In this document: in pieces, positions 23,993 through 32,590 of the stretch
How the letters are laid out: every line of letters starts with the position of its first letter
Position numbering within the stretch: the first letter of the stretch is position 1
Program-made: the position numbers and the translations under genes
From: Neorhizobium populisoli
GTDB taxonomy: Bacteria; Pseudomonadota; Alphaproteobacteria; Rhizobiales; Rhizobiaceae
Direction: 5' to 3'
Assembly (NCBI RefSeq): GCF_019430945.1
Contig: NZ_JAHYCB010000007.1
Span: forward strand, 372,001 to 436,000
Length of the DNA stretch: 64,000 nucleotides
Notes under the pieces: generated by a model
Told to the model about the DNA's origin: nothing
The model's database searches: none
What the model saw: only the letters and a program-made list of their open reading frames with translations

Positions 23993-24697
23993 TCAGGGCG
24001 TGACGATCAGCGTCTCCATCGGGAAATGCGAATTGCCGCCCTCGAATGGCGGGAAGGTCTTGAAATCCTCGCGCATGGCGACCCGTGCCGGCGATTGCAG
24101 CGCGATCTGCAAGGCCGCCGGGCTGTCGAACATCACGCGGTTGCGCTGCATATGCTCGACCCGCGCCCAAGGGAGGAAGCCGCACCAGTCGATACGGGAA
24201 AGCACCTCGATCTTGCGAATGCCGGGGAAGGTGCGCATGACAGGCGGATGATGGGTCACGTAATGGCGCATCCAGACATTCAGATCCTGTGCCGGCCCTT
24301 CGTAATGCACGAGATAGGAGCAGGGATTGCCATTGGCCTCGACATCGAGCGCCGGCTCGTCGACCGGAAAATGCCGGATATACATTGCCTGTTGGCTCGC
24401 CTTGGCGCCGCGAATGCTGGAAAGCACGCCATGCGCCGCAAGCTGCTGCAGATGACCGGCAGGCGCCAGGGCATCTTCCAGTTCGGAAAGCTCGTTGAAA
24501 TGCAGCTGCATACCGAAAACAGGCGATTGTTCATCCCGGTTATACATGTCCTTGGTGACTTCCGGCGTGTAGAGATTGGCCGATGTCAGCCCGGGCGTCA
24601 GCTTGACGATCTCGGCCACCGTTTTCACGTCAGCCTCGCTGACCGCCAGCTTGCTGCCATCGACATTCTCAAAAAAGGCGAAATAGGCAAAACGCAT
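23993..24697 (-). CDS. EthD-domain-like protein
   Basis: 234 aa. The second half (SYLVHYEGPAQDLNVWMRHY, then THHPPVMRTFPGIRKIEVL) has the dimeric alpha-beta barrel EthD pattern, with H-x-x-x-H-x-P-x-M and FPG-x-x-K. The N-terminal half seems to be a diverged copy (MRFAYFAFFENVDGSKLAVS). EthD-type proteins accompany catabolic operons, but their biochemical role is usually unclear. The ATG at 24697 follows GGAGGG; the frame extends upstream to 24793 without support. The gene is convergent with the MDR reductase and divergent from the amino-acid-type binding protein, sharing a 353-bp region that carries a candidate operator at 24793-24807. Confidence 0.7.
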   Translation of the reverse strand: MRFAYFAFFENVDGSKLAVSEADVKTVAEIVKLTPGLTSANLYTPEVTKDMYNRDEQSPVFGMQLHFNELSELEDALAPAGHLQQLAAHGVLSSIRGAKASQQAMYIRHFPVDEPALDVEANGNPCSYLVHYEGPAQDLNVWMRHYVTHHPPVMRTFPGIRKIEVLSRIDWCGFLPWARVEHMQRNRVMFDSPAALQIALQSPARVAMREDFKTFPPFEGGNSHFPMETLIVTP

Positions 24698-25050
24698 CGA
24701 AACCCTCCGGTTTGCCGAGCGGGAAATATCCGGAATCTGGCTTTTCGCTCCCAAACAGCGCGCCACTATCGGGCCGCCGACAGCAAAAAACAAGTTTAGA
24801 CTTAAACCGTTCTGACTTCACAGACAGGTCGGAAAAACATGATTTAAGCTTCAATCTTTTCGCTTGAAACTCACGGAATTTTGGATCACGATCCCTTCAA
24901 ATCGCGCGTGGGACGAGGATCGGAAACGCCGTGGGATTGCTCTTGGGAGAGAGCCCGTTTCAGGTTATCCATTCACCGACGACAAGAAAAAATCGTATCC
25001 GATCCGGCGGGAAATATTCCCCGGTCAAGAAACAGAGGGAACCGAAATTC
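24698..25050. other. Divergent intergenic region with an AT-rich operator-like motif
   Basis: 353 bp between the EthD-like gene (minus) and the solute-binding-protein gene (plus). It carries AGTTTAGACTTAAAC (24793-24807), related to sites at 36567 and 45364. No clear -35/-10 pair was identified. Confidence 0.55.
24793..24807. promoter_or_regulatory. Candidate shared operator, copy 1
   Basis: AGTTTAGACTTAAAC matches 13 of 15 positions of the motif over the anthraniloyl-CoA operon promoter (36567-36581). It is nearly palindromic (AAGTTTAGACTT). Shared regulation is a hypothesis. Confidence 0.4.
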
Positions 25051-25854
25051 ATGACCATGACCATTTTCCGCCGCGCCTTCGTGGGCCTTGCGGGTGCCGC
25101 CATCCTGTCCGTCGCAAGCGCCAGCCTCGCTTCTGCCGCAGCTCTCGTCATCGGCTCCTATCCGAGCAATCCTCCCTTCGAATACAAGACCGCCAGCGGC
25201 TCTTTCGAGGGTTTTGAAGTCGATATCGCCACTGAAGTCGCCAAGCGTCTCGGCATGACGGTCGAAATCTCCGACCTCGGCTTCCAGGCACTGTTTGCCG
25301 CGACCGCCTCCAAGCGCATCGACGTTGCGATCTCCTCGATCACCATCACCAAGGAACGCCTTGGCAGCCAGTCCTTCACCCAGCCCTATTACGATGCCGA
25401 CATGGGCATCGCCACCCGCAAGGAATCCACGGTCGCCAAGCTGGAAGACATCAAGGGCAAGGTCGTCGGCGTGCTGGCCGGCTCCACCGCCGACAAGTGG
25501 GCCAAGGAAAACAAGGAAAAATACGGCATCAGCGATATCAAGAGCTACAATGCTCAACAGGATCTGCTGATGGACCTCTCTGCCGGCCGCGCCGATGTCG
25601 CCGTCAGCGACGTCCCGGGCATGGAATACGCCTTCCTCAAGATGAAGGACCTCGCCGTCAAGGTACGCATCAAGACCGGCGAACAGTATGGCCTGATGAT
25701 GACCAAGGACCACCCGCTTCTCGCCAAGGCAAACGATGCCATCACTGCGATGAAGAAGGACGGCACGCTGGCCGCCATCCACAAGAAGTGGTTCGGCAGC
25801 GATCCGGCCGCCGATTCCGCCACCGCCAAGGAACAGCCGATGCCCAAGCCGTAA
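25051..25854 (+). CDS. Amino-acid-type ABC solute-binding protein (family 3)
   Basis: 267 aa. Signal peptide at residues 1-28 (IFRRAFVGLAGAAILSVASA, ending SLASA-A). The mature protein has the SBP_bac_3 pattern: VIGSYPSNPPFEYKTASGSF, GFEVDIATEVAKRLGM, DVAISSITITKERLGSQSFT, YYDADMGIATRK and DLLMDLSAGRADVAVSDVPG. It binds a polar amino acid or similar small molecule in the periplasm. ATG at 25051 with GAGGG upstream. A hairpin with a short T-run (25884-25913) separates it from the permease gene. No ATPase gene is present in this cluster. Confidence 0.88.
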   Translation: MTMTIFRRAFVGLAGAAILSVASASLASAAALVIGSYPSNPPFEYKTASGSFEGFEVDIATEVAKRLGMTVEISDLGFQALFAATASKRIDVAISSITITKERLGSQSFTQPYYDADMGIATRKESTVAKLEDIKGKVVGVLAGSTADKWAKENKEKYGISDIKSYNAQQDLLMDLSAGRADVAVSDVPGMEYAFLKMKDLAVKVRIKTGEQYGLMMTKDHPLLAKANDAITAMKKDGTLAAIHKKWFGSDPAADSATAKEQPMPKP

Positions 25855-25883
25855 GCCGGCTATCGACCATCGTAACCTGATCG

Positions 25884-25913
25884 ATGCCGGCCCGAAACGG
25901 CCGGCATTTTCTT
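25884..25913 (+). terminator. Terminator/attenuator between binding protein and permease
   Basis: Perfect 9-bp stem ATGCCGGCC (25884-25892) / GGCCGGCAT (25899-25907) with a 6-nt loop, then TTTTCTT. Partial read-through would lower permease relative to binding-protein mRNA. Confidence 0.8.
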
Positions 25914-26039
25914 GAACTGAAGCGCATCGTGGCCTTTTGCCACCTCTTGTCCCGCTTTAGTTCTTTGTTTCCGCGCATGTCATATCGCAAGATCGCTGAT
26001 GTGCCTTTGCGCGACGTGTTTTGAAAGGGACGGACGACC

Positions 26040-26714
26040 ATGAGCCTCCTCGACACATTCTTCAATCTGGAGGTTCTCGGCGACGCATTTCCAGCGCTGC
26101 TGCGCGGCCTGATCAATACGTTCATCCTGGGCATCGCCGGCATCGGCTTCGGCATCCCGCTCGGCCTGCTGATCGGCCTCGTCCGGCTTTATGGCCCGAA
26201 GCCGGCGCGTTATGCCACGGTTCTCTATATCGACATCCTGCGCGCCTCGCCCATGCTGGTCGTGCTGATGCTGATCTATTTCGCGCTGCCCTTCGTCGGC
26301 ATCAGGCTCTCGTCCTGGACCTGCGCCATCCTCGCCTTCACCATCGTCATGGCAGCCTATATGGCGGAAGTCTTCCGCTCAGGCATCGAAAGCATACCGC
26401 GCGGCCAGTTCGAAGCCGCTGCAGCGCTCGGCCTCTCCTTCGTTACCACACTGCGTAAGGTCGTGCTGCCGCAGGCAATTCGTATCGTCATTCCGCCAGC
26501 CACCAACAATTGCGTATCGATGTTCAAGGATACGTCGCTCGCCTCGACGGTGGCGCTTGCAGAACTGATGAAGGAAGGCCTCGACGCACAGGCGCTGTAT
26601 GCGAACCCGACCCCGCTGATCGGCGCGGCACTGATCTACATTGCCTTCCTTTGGCCTATGGTGCGGCTGGTCAGCCTGCTGGAGCAGAAATTCAGCAAGG
26701 AAAAGAGGCGGTAG
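26040..26714 (+). CDS. Amino-acid ABC permease (HisM/HisQ family)
   Basis: 224 aa, about five membrane segments. It contains LLRGLINTFILGIAGIGFGI near the N-terminus, the domain motif GIESIPRGQFEAAAALGLS (the EAA loop that contacts the ATPase) and VLPQAIRIVIPPATNNCVSM. It belongs with the family 3 binding protein encoded upstream (185-bp gap). A single permease would homodimerise. Neither an ATPase nor a second permease is nearby, so the system must borrow an ATPase encoded elsewhere or be incomplete. Confidence 0.88.
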   Translation: MSLLDTFFNLEVLGDAFPALLRGLINTFILGIAGIGFGIPLGLLIGLVRLYGPKPARYATVLYIDILRASPMLVVLMLIYFALPFVGIRLSSWTCAILAFTIVMAAYMAEVFRSGIESIPRGQFEAAAALGLSFVTTLRKVVLPQAIRIVIPPATNNCVSMFKDTSLASTVALAELMKEGLDAQALYANPTPLIGAALIYIAFLWPMVRLVSLLEQKFSKEKRR

Positions 26715-26771
26715 AATCTAAGCACGCTACGCGCTGAATTTATTCAAATGCATATATCATCTGAGATAGGC

Positions 26772-26788
26772 CTTTGGTTCAACCAAAG
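26772..26788. promoter_or_regulatory. Perfect inverted repeat CTTTGGTT-C-AACCAAAG
   Basis: Eight-base arms around one central base. With a 2-nt bulge the pairing extends to GATAG/CTATC on both sides, giving 13-bp arms. It lies 128 bp upstream of the proposed promoter of the cyclase gene and 57 bp after the permease stop. It may be an operator or a rho-independent-like hairpin lacking a U-run. Confidence 0.45.
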
Positions 26789-26915
26789 CTATCCATGCAG
26801 GATAACGCACGCCTATCGCACACTTCCTGCTTCTCTGACCTCCGTTTCAGCATAATAAAAAAAGCTTTTCCACATTTTGCGGCTACTGAAAATTGCGCAT
26901 TTGAGCGCCTTGGGA

Positions 26916-26943
26916 TTGCTTGCATCCTCATATTTTCTACAAT
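26916..26943 (+). promoter_or_regulatory. Candidate sigma-70 promoter of the cyclase-family gene
   Basis: TTGCTT (26916-26921), 16-bp spacer, TACAAT (26938-26943), about 100 bp before the ATG at 27045. Confidence 0.45.
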
Positions 26944-27044
26944 ACGCTCGCCCTCGGTCAACGGCACCGGAGAGGAAACCGGATCGCCGTCCTTTACACG
27001 TAACCGGTCAATCAAATCCGGCCATTCAAGGGGAACCCGGCACC

Positions 27045-27830
27045 ATGTCTTCCAACGCGCTTTCCAGTCTCGCTTCCGCTCTACTTTCGGGCTCAGTCAA
27101 GGTCGTCGACCTGACGGCGCCGCTCGGCCCGGATACGCCGGTTCTCTACTTGCCGCCGCAGTTCGGCAAGAATACGCCGAACGTTAAGGTCCACACCATC
27201 TCGGCTTACGACCAGGACGGTCCGTTCTGGGCCTGGAATTGGCTGGAGCTCGGCGAACATACCGGCACCCATTTCGATGCGCCCTGTCACTGGATCACCG
27301 GCAAGGATCAGTCGAACAACACGACCGACACCATCCCGCCGCAGAATTTCGTCGCACCCGTCAATGTCATCGACCGTTCGAAGGAAGCAGCCGCCGATCC
27401 GGACTATCTGCTGACCGTCGAGAGCATCCAGGAATGGGAAGCCCAGCACGGTGAGATCGAGCCGGGCAGCTGGGTGCTGATGCGTTCCGACTGGTACAAG
27501 CGCAACGGCTCCACCGAGACCTTCCTCAACGCCGACGAAAACGGCCCGCATTCGCCCGGCCCGACGGCCGAAGCGATCCAGTACCTGCTTTCCAAGGGCA
27601 TTATCGGCTGGGGCCAGGAAACCATCGGCACCGATGCCGGTTCGGCCGGCGGCATGAACCCGCCCTTCCCGGCGCACAACCTGATGCATGGCGCTGGCAA
27701 ATATGGCCTCGCTTCGCTCTCAAATCTCGACCAGCTGCCGCCGAAGGGCGCCGTGCTGATCGCCGCACCGCTGAAATTCGTCAAGGGCACCGGCTCGCCG
27801 GTTCGCGCCTTGGCGCTGATTACTGGTTAA
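27045..27830 (+). CDS. Cyclase-family metal hydrolase (kynurenine formamidase / isatin hydrolase type)
   Basis: 261 aa. The metal motif H-T-G-T-H-F-D-A-P-x-H lies near residue 74 (ELGEHTGTHFDAPCHW), as in the HxGTHxDxPxH motif shared by kynurenine formamidases and isatin hydrolases. The late AHNLMHGAGKYG is also family-like. Both activities open or hydrolyse a tryptophan/indole-derived amide. A kynurenine route would want kynureninase and tryptophan dioxygenase, which are absent here. With IorAB and anthraniloyl-CoA genes 6-18 kb away, I favour isatin to isatinate, but sequence alone does not settle it. ATG at 27045 follows AAGGGGAA. A MarR gene and a terminator follow. Confidence 0.75.
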   Translation: MSSNALSSLASALLSGSVKVVDLTAPLGPDTPVLYLPPQFGKNTPNVKVHTISAYDQDGPFWAWNWLELGEHTGTHFDAPCHWITGKDQSNNTTDTIPPQNFVAPVNVIDRSKEAAADPDYLLTVESIQEWEAQHGEIEPGSWVLMRSDWYKRNGSTETFLNADENGPHSPGPTAEAIQYLLSKGIIGWGQETIGTDAGSAGGMNPPFPAHNLMHGAGKYGLASLSNLDQLPPKGAVLIAAPLKFVKGTGSPVRALALITG

Positions 27831-27864
27831 ATCTTCTCGGCACGGGCAGCGGCCGCTCTTCCAG

Positions 27865-27899
27865 GCCGCAGCCCGACCACTCGGGTTGCGGCGGTTTCT
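27865..27899 (+). terminator. Intrinsic terminator of the cyclase-family gene
   Basis: Stem GCCGCAGCCCGA (27865-27876) with TCGGGTTGCGGC (27881-27892), 12 bp including one G-U pair, 4-nt loop, then GGTTTCTTCT. It lies 34 bp past the stop. Confidence 0.75.
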
Positions 27900-28024
27900 T
27901 CTGGCGGCCTGCATGGCCGTCTGTTAACCACCGCACTGCAAGCCGGGCTCTGATCGGAGCACCGGCTCATCGATTTCATCTTCGCCGCGGTCGATCGCGG
28001 CGATTAGAACCTTAAAGAGGGCTC

Positions 28025-28534
28025 ATGGCAGAACGGTTTTCAGGCGTGGTACTGCGGCGAAATCCGGATGGCGAGCCCTTGCCCTCGCCGACCATGGGCG
28101 AGATCGGCCTCAATCATTTCGCGCCCTACCTCATGAACCGCATCATCGCGCGCTGGAACTCCAACATGGCGGAGGAATTGCGCGAATACGACCTGACGAC
28201 CGCCAAGATGCGCACTCTCGCGGTCCTGAGCGTATCGGCCTCGCTTACCATCAACGAACTCTCCGTCTTTGCCGTCATCGAGCAATCGACCATGAGCCGC
28301 ACGCTCGATTCCTTGGAAAAGCAGGGGTTGATCCGCCGCACGCCGCGCGCAGAGGACATGCGCATCCGCGACGTGACGATCACGGAAGAAGGCCGTACCG
28401 CCTTCGCCGATTTCTGGCCGACCATGTACGATTCGCTTCTGCATATGTTCGATGGTATCGACGAGGAAGAATACCGCGCCTTTACCGGCACGTTGCACAA
28501 GATCCTCCTCAACATCCGCAAGCACGAGATTTAA
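28025..28534 (+). CDS. MarR family transcriptional regulator
   Basis: 169 aa winged HTH: LRTLAVLSV-like first helix region (TTAKMRTLAVLSVSASLTIN), recognition helix EQSTMSRTLDSLEKQGLI, and the wing RTPRAEDMRIRDVTITEEG. MarR proteins often repress aromatic-catabolic operons and respond to aryl-CoA or phenolic ligands. It is encoded between the cyclase-family gene and acvB, with a good AGAGGG ribosome site. It is the nearest regulator to the anthraniloyl-CoA and IorAB genes and so the best candidate for binding the AT-rich palindromes at 36567 and 45355. That assignment is inference. Confidence 0.88.
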   Translation: MAERFSGVVLRRNPDGEPLPSPTMGEIGLNHFAPYLMNRIIARWNSNMAEELREYDLTTAKMRTLAVLSVSASLTINELSVFAVIEQSTMSRTLDSLEKQGLIRRTPRAEDMRIRDVTITEEGRTAFADFWPTMYDSLLHMFDGIDEEEYRAFTGTLHKILLNIRKHEI

Positions 28535-28552
28535 GACAAATTCTCGGTTGAG

Positions 28553-29920
28553 CTATTTGGAGAGCCGGGTCTGAAGGCTGTCGCGGATACGTTTGCCGAG
28601 CGCCTGATAGTTCTCATCGAAATGGTGTCCTCCCTCGATCGGCACGACCTCGACGCCCTTGTCCTTCAGCGTCGGACACGGGTCGTCGTCCTCGTCGGTA
28701 CCGTAGACGCATTGGACGATCTTCGGATCGATCTTGGTAAGATCGTTGATTGGATCGCCGCCCTTGCCGGCGCCGGCCACGCCGAGCCAGCCGGTCACGG
28801 AAATCTCGTAATCCACCTGGTTGGAAAGGCCGAGCAGGGTGATCTGCTTGACGCGCGCCCGGTCGGCCGGCGGCAGCAGATTGTAGGTCGCGGGGATCAC
28901 GTCGGCGCCGAATGAATAACCGATCAGCATGACGTTCTGGACGCCCCATTGGCGGCGGTAATGCTCGATGACCTTGGCAAGATCGTCGGCCGTGCCCTGC
29001 GGCGTCCGTTCCGACCAGAAATACCGCAGCGAATCCAGCCCGATCGTCGGTACGCCCTGCGACTGGAGATAACCGCCCACTTCGCTATCGAGGTCACGCC
29101 AGCCGCCATCGCCGGAATAGATGACCGCCATCGTGTTCATCGCCGGCTTGGCGTCGAGCACGTTGAGCGGCAGGTCCAGCGGCTGGTTGCTTTGTTTCAC
29201 AAGGGCAATGCGCTCGGACAGTACATCCTCGAGCGCCGTGTCAGGAGCCTTCGAAGCATCGACGAGGTCGACTTCCGGATGCTCCTGCTTCAGCTTCAGC
29301 CCATGCGCCTTGCCGGCAGCATCAGCCGCCGTGGTTGAGATGATCGTCACCGCCGCCGGCAGGGCGCCATCGCTGAAGCCGTAGATCGTCCGGTTGCCGG
29401 TGACTTGTTTGGAAGCCGGCGTGCAAAGCTCCTTGGAGAGCGGGATGCCCGCCAATGGATCGACCGCGATCGCCTCGCTGATCGTCGCATTCGGGCTCTG
29501 CGAAATCATCGCCAGCGCCAGTGCGCCGCCTTCGCCGATACCGGCGACGATCGGGTGGCGATATTGTGGATTGCCGATCCGTCGCTGCACTTGCTGCGAC
29601 ACGTCCTCGATATCGGAGACCATGTAGATGCATTCGCCGTCATCGGCCGAAAGCAATTTGATGTAGGACGGGAAATCGATGCCAACGACGGCCGCTCCCG
29701 CCTCCAGCAGCTTCTTTGCCTCGGCGTCTTCCCGCGCCCCCCAGCCTTGGCCATCGGATATCAGAAATACCAGCGCCTCGAGATCGGTCCCGGTTCCCGG
29801 CAGCATGACATGCGGCGATGGGATCAGGCCGGTCTGGTAATCCTGCTGCTGTGCAGCGGTAACCGTGACCCCGGCGACCAGAGAAAAGAATGCGATGGAG
29901 AGAGAACGCAGAAACGTCAT
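28553..29920 (-). CDS. acvB: AcvB/VirJ-family lysyl-phosphatidylglycerol hydrolase
   Basis: 455 aa. An N-terminal signal peptide (FLRSLSIAFFSLVAGVTVTA) is followed by two domains. The C-terminal alpha/beta-hydrolase domain has the nucleophile elbow G-Y-S-F-G (NVMLIGYSFGADVIPATYN) and a late histidine (PIEGGHHFDENY). AcvB of Agrobacterium degrades lysyl-phosphatidylglycerol and supports virulence and acid tolerance; VirJ is the shorter Ti-plasmid paralogue. The gene overlaps the end of lpiA by 4 bp, the standard lpiA-acvB pairing of rhizobia, and is convergent with the MarR gene (18-bp gap). Confidence 0.9.
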   Translation of the reverse strand: MTFLRSLSIAFFSLVAGVTVTAAQQQDYQTGLIPSPHVMLPGTGTDLEALVFLISDGQGWGAREDAEAKKLLEAGAAVVGIDFPSYIKLLSADDGECIYMVSDIEDVSQQVQRRIGNPQYRHPIVAGIGEGGALALAMISQSPNATISEAIAVDPLAGIPLSKELCTPASKQVTGNRTIYGFSDGALPAAVTIISTTAADAAGKAHGLKLKQEHPEVDLVDASKAPDTALEDVLSERIALVKQSNQPLDLPLNVLDAKPAMNTMAVIYSGDGGWRDLDSEVGGYLQSQGVPTIGLDSLRYFWSERTPQGTADDLAKVIEHYRRQWGVQNVMLIGYSFGADVIPATYNLLPPADRARVKQITLLGLSNQVDYEISVTGWLGVAGAGKGGDPINDLTKIDPKIVQCVYGTDEDDDPCPTLKDKGVEVVPIEGGHHFDENYQALGKRIRDSLQTRLSK

Positions 29921-32499
29921 TTACCGACCACTCCTCTCAAGCCGCCTCCGATCAGGAAGGTCGCATCCATCATCACGATCGCCGGGCTGGCGCCGCCGGA
30001 AACCGCGAGATAACGCGGCTCCCATTTAGGATGGAATTTCGACTTGAAAGCCTTCAAACCTTTGAAATTGTAGAACCGTTCGCCATGTTCGAACACGACG
30101 CTGCCGATCTTGTCCCAGGCGAGAGCGACCTCGCGCTGCGACATGCCCGACAGCGGCGCCATGCCGAGATTGAATTGTGCATAACCCGCATCGCGAAGAT
30201 ATTCCATGATCTTGACGAACAGGAAGTCCATCGACCCCTTGGGCGCGTCGGGCGCGAACCGCATCAGGTCGACGGTGCCTTCCTGCTTGGTATCGGTGAC
30301 GGAAAGCGTTGCGAAGGCGCAGATTTTTCTGTCCTTGCGCAGAACCGCAACCGGCTGTGCGCAGACATAATCGTCGCGGAACGCGCCGAGCGAGAAGGTT
30401 TTTTCGCGCGTGTCCTGCTCCTGAAGCCAGGCATCGGACACCACTCGAAGATCATCGATGATACCAGCCACATTGGGCTGATCGACCAACTCGAATTCCA
30501 GCCCTTCGCGCGCGCCCTTGTTGATCGCCTGGCGAAGACCGGCAAGCCGTCCGCCCTTCAGATCGAATTTCGTCAAATCGACGATCGCCAGCTCGCCGAG
30601 CTTGAATGCCCTGAGGCCGGTATCGGCGCAGTGTGAAAGAAGGCTTGGCGAAATCTGGTAAAGCACAGCCCTGCCGCCCTGCATGCGGGCCGTCTCGACA
30701 AACCGCCAGACGAGGTCGGCCACTTCTTCCTGCGGGCCGATCGGATCGAACAGCGCAATCCACGACCGCCCCTGAATGCCATACATGATGAAGGCATTGC
30801 CGCTTTCGGAGAACATCAGCCGCTTGTCACCCATGCGCACCAGATTGGCGTCTGCATTGCCCTGCGTCATGACGATCTGCACCGCGCGCTCGAAATCATC
30901 GGCGGTCGAAAGTGGCGTACGGCGCGCGGCGGGGCGAAGCAGGCTGTAGAGTGCGATCAATGCTGCGATGATCGCAAGGCCCAACACGGCACGCAGACCG
31001 CGCGGCGCTTCTTCCGAAAACTCGAACTGCCACCAGAGTTGATGGCTGTAATCCACCTCGCGATAAGCGAAAAGCAGCACGGTGACCGCCGCGACCACGA
31101 CGATCAGCATCGCCGCGATCCAGCTGGGTGTGAGCACCTGTCCGAATAGCGAGGCGCGCCGCTTGAACAGTTTTGCGCTGAGGAAAAGGCCGGCCAGCAG
31201 GACCGCGAGGAAGATCGCCTCGTAAAGTGCTACCGCCCGCATGAACGCGAAAACGAGCGCCAAAGCCGTGCAGATCATGCCGATCCACCAGGCACCATCG
31301 AGGCGCTGACCGATGCCGCGGGCAGCGACGAACAGGATGAGGCCGAGGATGCTGGAGAAGAAGTGCGCGCTTTCGAACACCGGTAACGGCAGATAGTTGG
31401 CCAGGAAATCGAGATCGGAATCCGGCGTCGGCGTAACGCTGGCGAAAACCAGCATGGCGCCTGCGACCATCGCAAACGAGGCCAGAAGCGGCGGCGCGAG
31501 GCGGAATTCCAGCTTGCGCAAGGTCGAGGCGACCGGATGTTTCGCAAGTTGCCGCAACTCCACGCCGATCACCACCAGCGTGGCGATGAGCAGCGGCAGG
31601 ACGTGATAGATGACGCGATAAAGAACAAGGCTGCCGAGAACCTGATCGAGGCTGACCGTATTGCCGAGCGCCGCGACGATGACCGTCTCGAACACGCCAA
31701 GCCCGGCCGGCACATGGCTGAGCACACCAAGGCCAATCGCGGTCGCATAAATGGCGACAAACGACGGCCAGCCGATCGACCCCTGAGGTAGAAGCACGTA
31801 AAGAACGGAAGCGGAAGCCGCGACATCCAGAGCGGTGACCAGAAACTGTTGCGAGGAGGTGCGCGAATCCGGCAAGCGGATGTCGAGGCTGCCGATGGAC
31901 ACGACGCGCCCGCCGCGGCCGAGGATTACCAGGGCGACGAGCACGAGAATGATCACGATCGAACCGCCGCGCACCCAGCCGCCGTCTATGCCAAGGGCAT
32001 CGCCGATACGGGGAGCGGTCACCAGCGAAGCCAGTGCCGTCACGGCCAGCAAACCGATGCCGAAAGCCAATGTCACGAAAGCGATAACGCGACCGACATC
32101 ATCGGGAGAGAGGCCAAGCCTAGTATAAGCCCGGAAACGGATCGCCCCACCGCTCAATGCACCGAAACCGGCGGTATTGCCGACCGCGTAAGCGGCGAAC
32201 GCGGTGACCGCCACCGGCGCGAAGGGCAGCGGCCTGCCAATATAGGTCAACGCATTGATATCGTAGCCGATCAAAGATGCGAAGCTGAGCGCGGTGAAGA
32301 AGATTGCCAGCGCGACCGAAGTCCAGCTCGTATCGGTGAGCGCTTCGATCACATCGTCATAACTGACCTCGGTCGTCAGCTTGTAGATCGCAAATGTCGT
32401 AAACGCGAATACCGCCAGCATCGCGAGCGCGATGAAGTACGGACGGTACGCTTCGAAAAATTCTCGAAAGCGTCCGGGCTGACGGTCGGGTGTTTCCAT
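29917..32499 (-). CDS. lpiA: Lysyl-phosphatidylglycerol synthase/flippase (LpiA, MprF family)
   Basis: 860 aa. The N-terminal roughly 530 residues form a polytopic membrane flippase domain (YFIALAMLAVFAFTTFAIYK, then many hydrophobic helices; GLGVLSHVPAGLGVFETVIV). The C-terminal cytosolic GNAT-like synthase domain contains GNAFIMYGIQGRSWIALFDP and APKGSMDFLFVKIMEYLR. It transfers lysine from Lys-tRNA to phosphatidylglycerol and flips the product, protecting against cationic peptides and acid. acvB follows with a 4-bp overlap. Full length for the family. Confidence 0.92.
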   Translation of the reverse strand: METPDRQPGRFREFFEAYRPYFIALAMLAVFAFTTFAIYKLTTEVSYDDVIEALTDTSWTSVALAIFFTALSFASLIGYDINALTYIGRPLPFAPVAVTAFAAYAVGNTAGFGALSGGAIRFRAYTRLGLSPDDVGRVIAFVTLAFGIGLLAVTALASLVTAPRIGDALGIDGGWVRGGSIVIILVLVALVILGRGGRVVSIGSLDIRLPDSRTSSQQFLVTALDVAASASVLYVLLPQGSIGWPSFVAIYATAIGLGVLSHVPAGLGVFETVIVAALGNTVSLDQVLGSLVLYRVIYHVLPLLIATLVVIGVELRQLAKHPVASTLRKLEFRLAPPLLASFAMVAGAMLVFASVTPTPDSDLDFLANYLPLPVFESAHFFSSILGLILFVAARGIGQRLDGAWWIGMICTALALVFAFMRAVALYEAIFLAVLLAGLFLSAKLFKRRASLFGQVLTPSWIAAMLIVVVAAVTVLLFAYREVDYSHQLWWQFEFSEEAPRGLRAVLGLAIIAALIALYSLLRPAARRTPLSTADDFERAVQIVMTQGNADANLVRMGDKRLMFSESGNAFIMYGIQGRSWIALFDPIGPQEEVADLVWRFVETARMQGGRAVLYQISPSLLSHCADTGLRAFKLGELAIVDLTKFDLKGGRLAGLRQAINKGAREGLEFELVDQPNVAGIIDDLRVVSDAWLQEQDTREKTFSLGAFRDDYVCAQPVAVLRKDRKICAFATLSVTDTKQEGTVDLMRFAPDAPKGSMDFLFVKIMEYLRDAGYAQFNLGMAPLSGMSQREVALAWDKIGSVVFEHGERFYNFKGLKAFKSKFHPKWEPRYLAVSGGASPAIVMMDATFLIGGGLRGVVGK

Positions 32500-32590
32500 A
32501 ATGCTTGCCGTGGCTGAAGACTGCGCAACAGACTTGGTTCAGATGCGCAGCAAAAGCAACCGGATCAAGGCTATAATGTGTCTAATATGC

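Larger units (their letters stand above)
26715..27044. other. Intergenic region upstream of the cyclase-family gene
   Basis: 330 bp, AT-richer than its surroundings. It holds a 17-bp perfect inverted repeat (26772-26788) and a good promoter match (26916-26943). No convincing small gene. Confidence 0.6.

Noticed and set aside
27045..27830. Kynurenine pathway operon
   Set aside because: The hydrolase could be a kynurenine formamidase, but no tryptophan 2,3-dioxygenase or kynureninase gene is in the window, and the class V PLP enzyme at 19047 is desulfurase-like.
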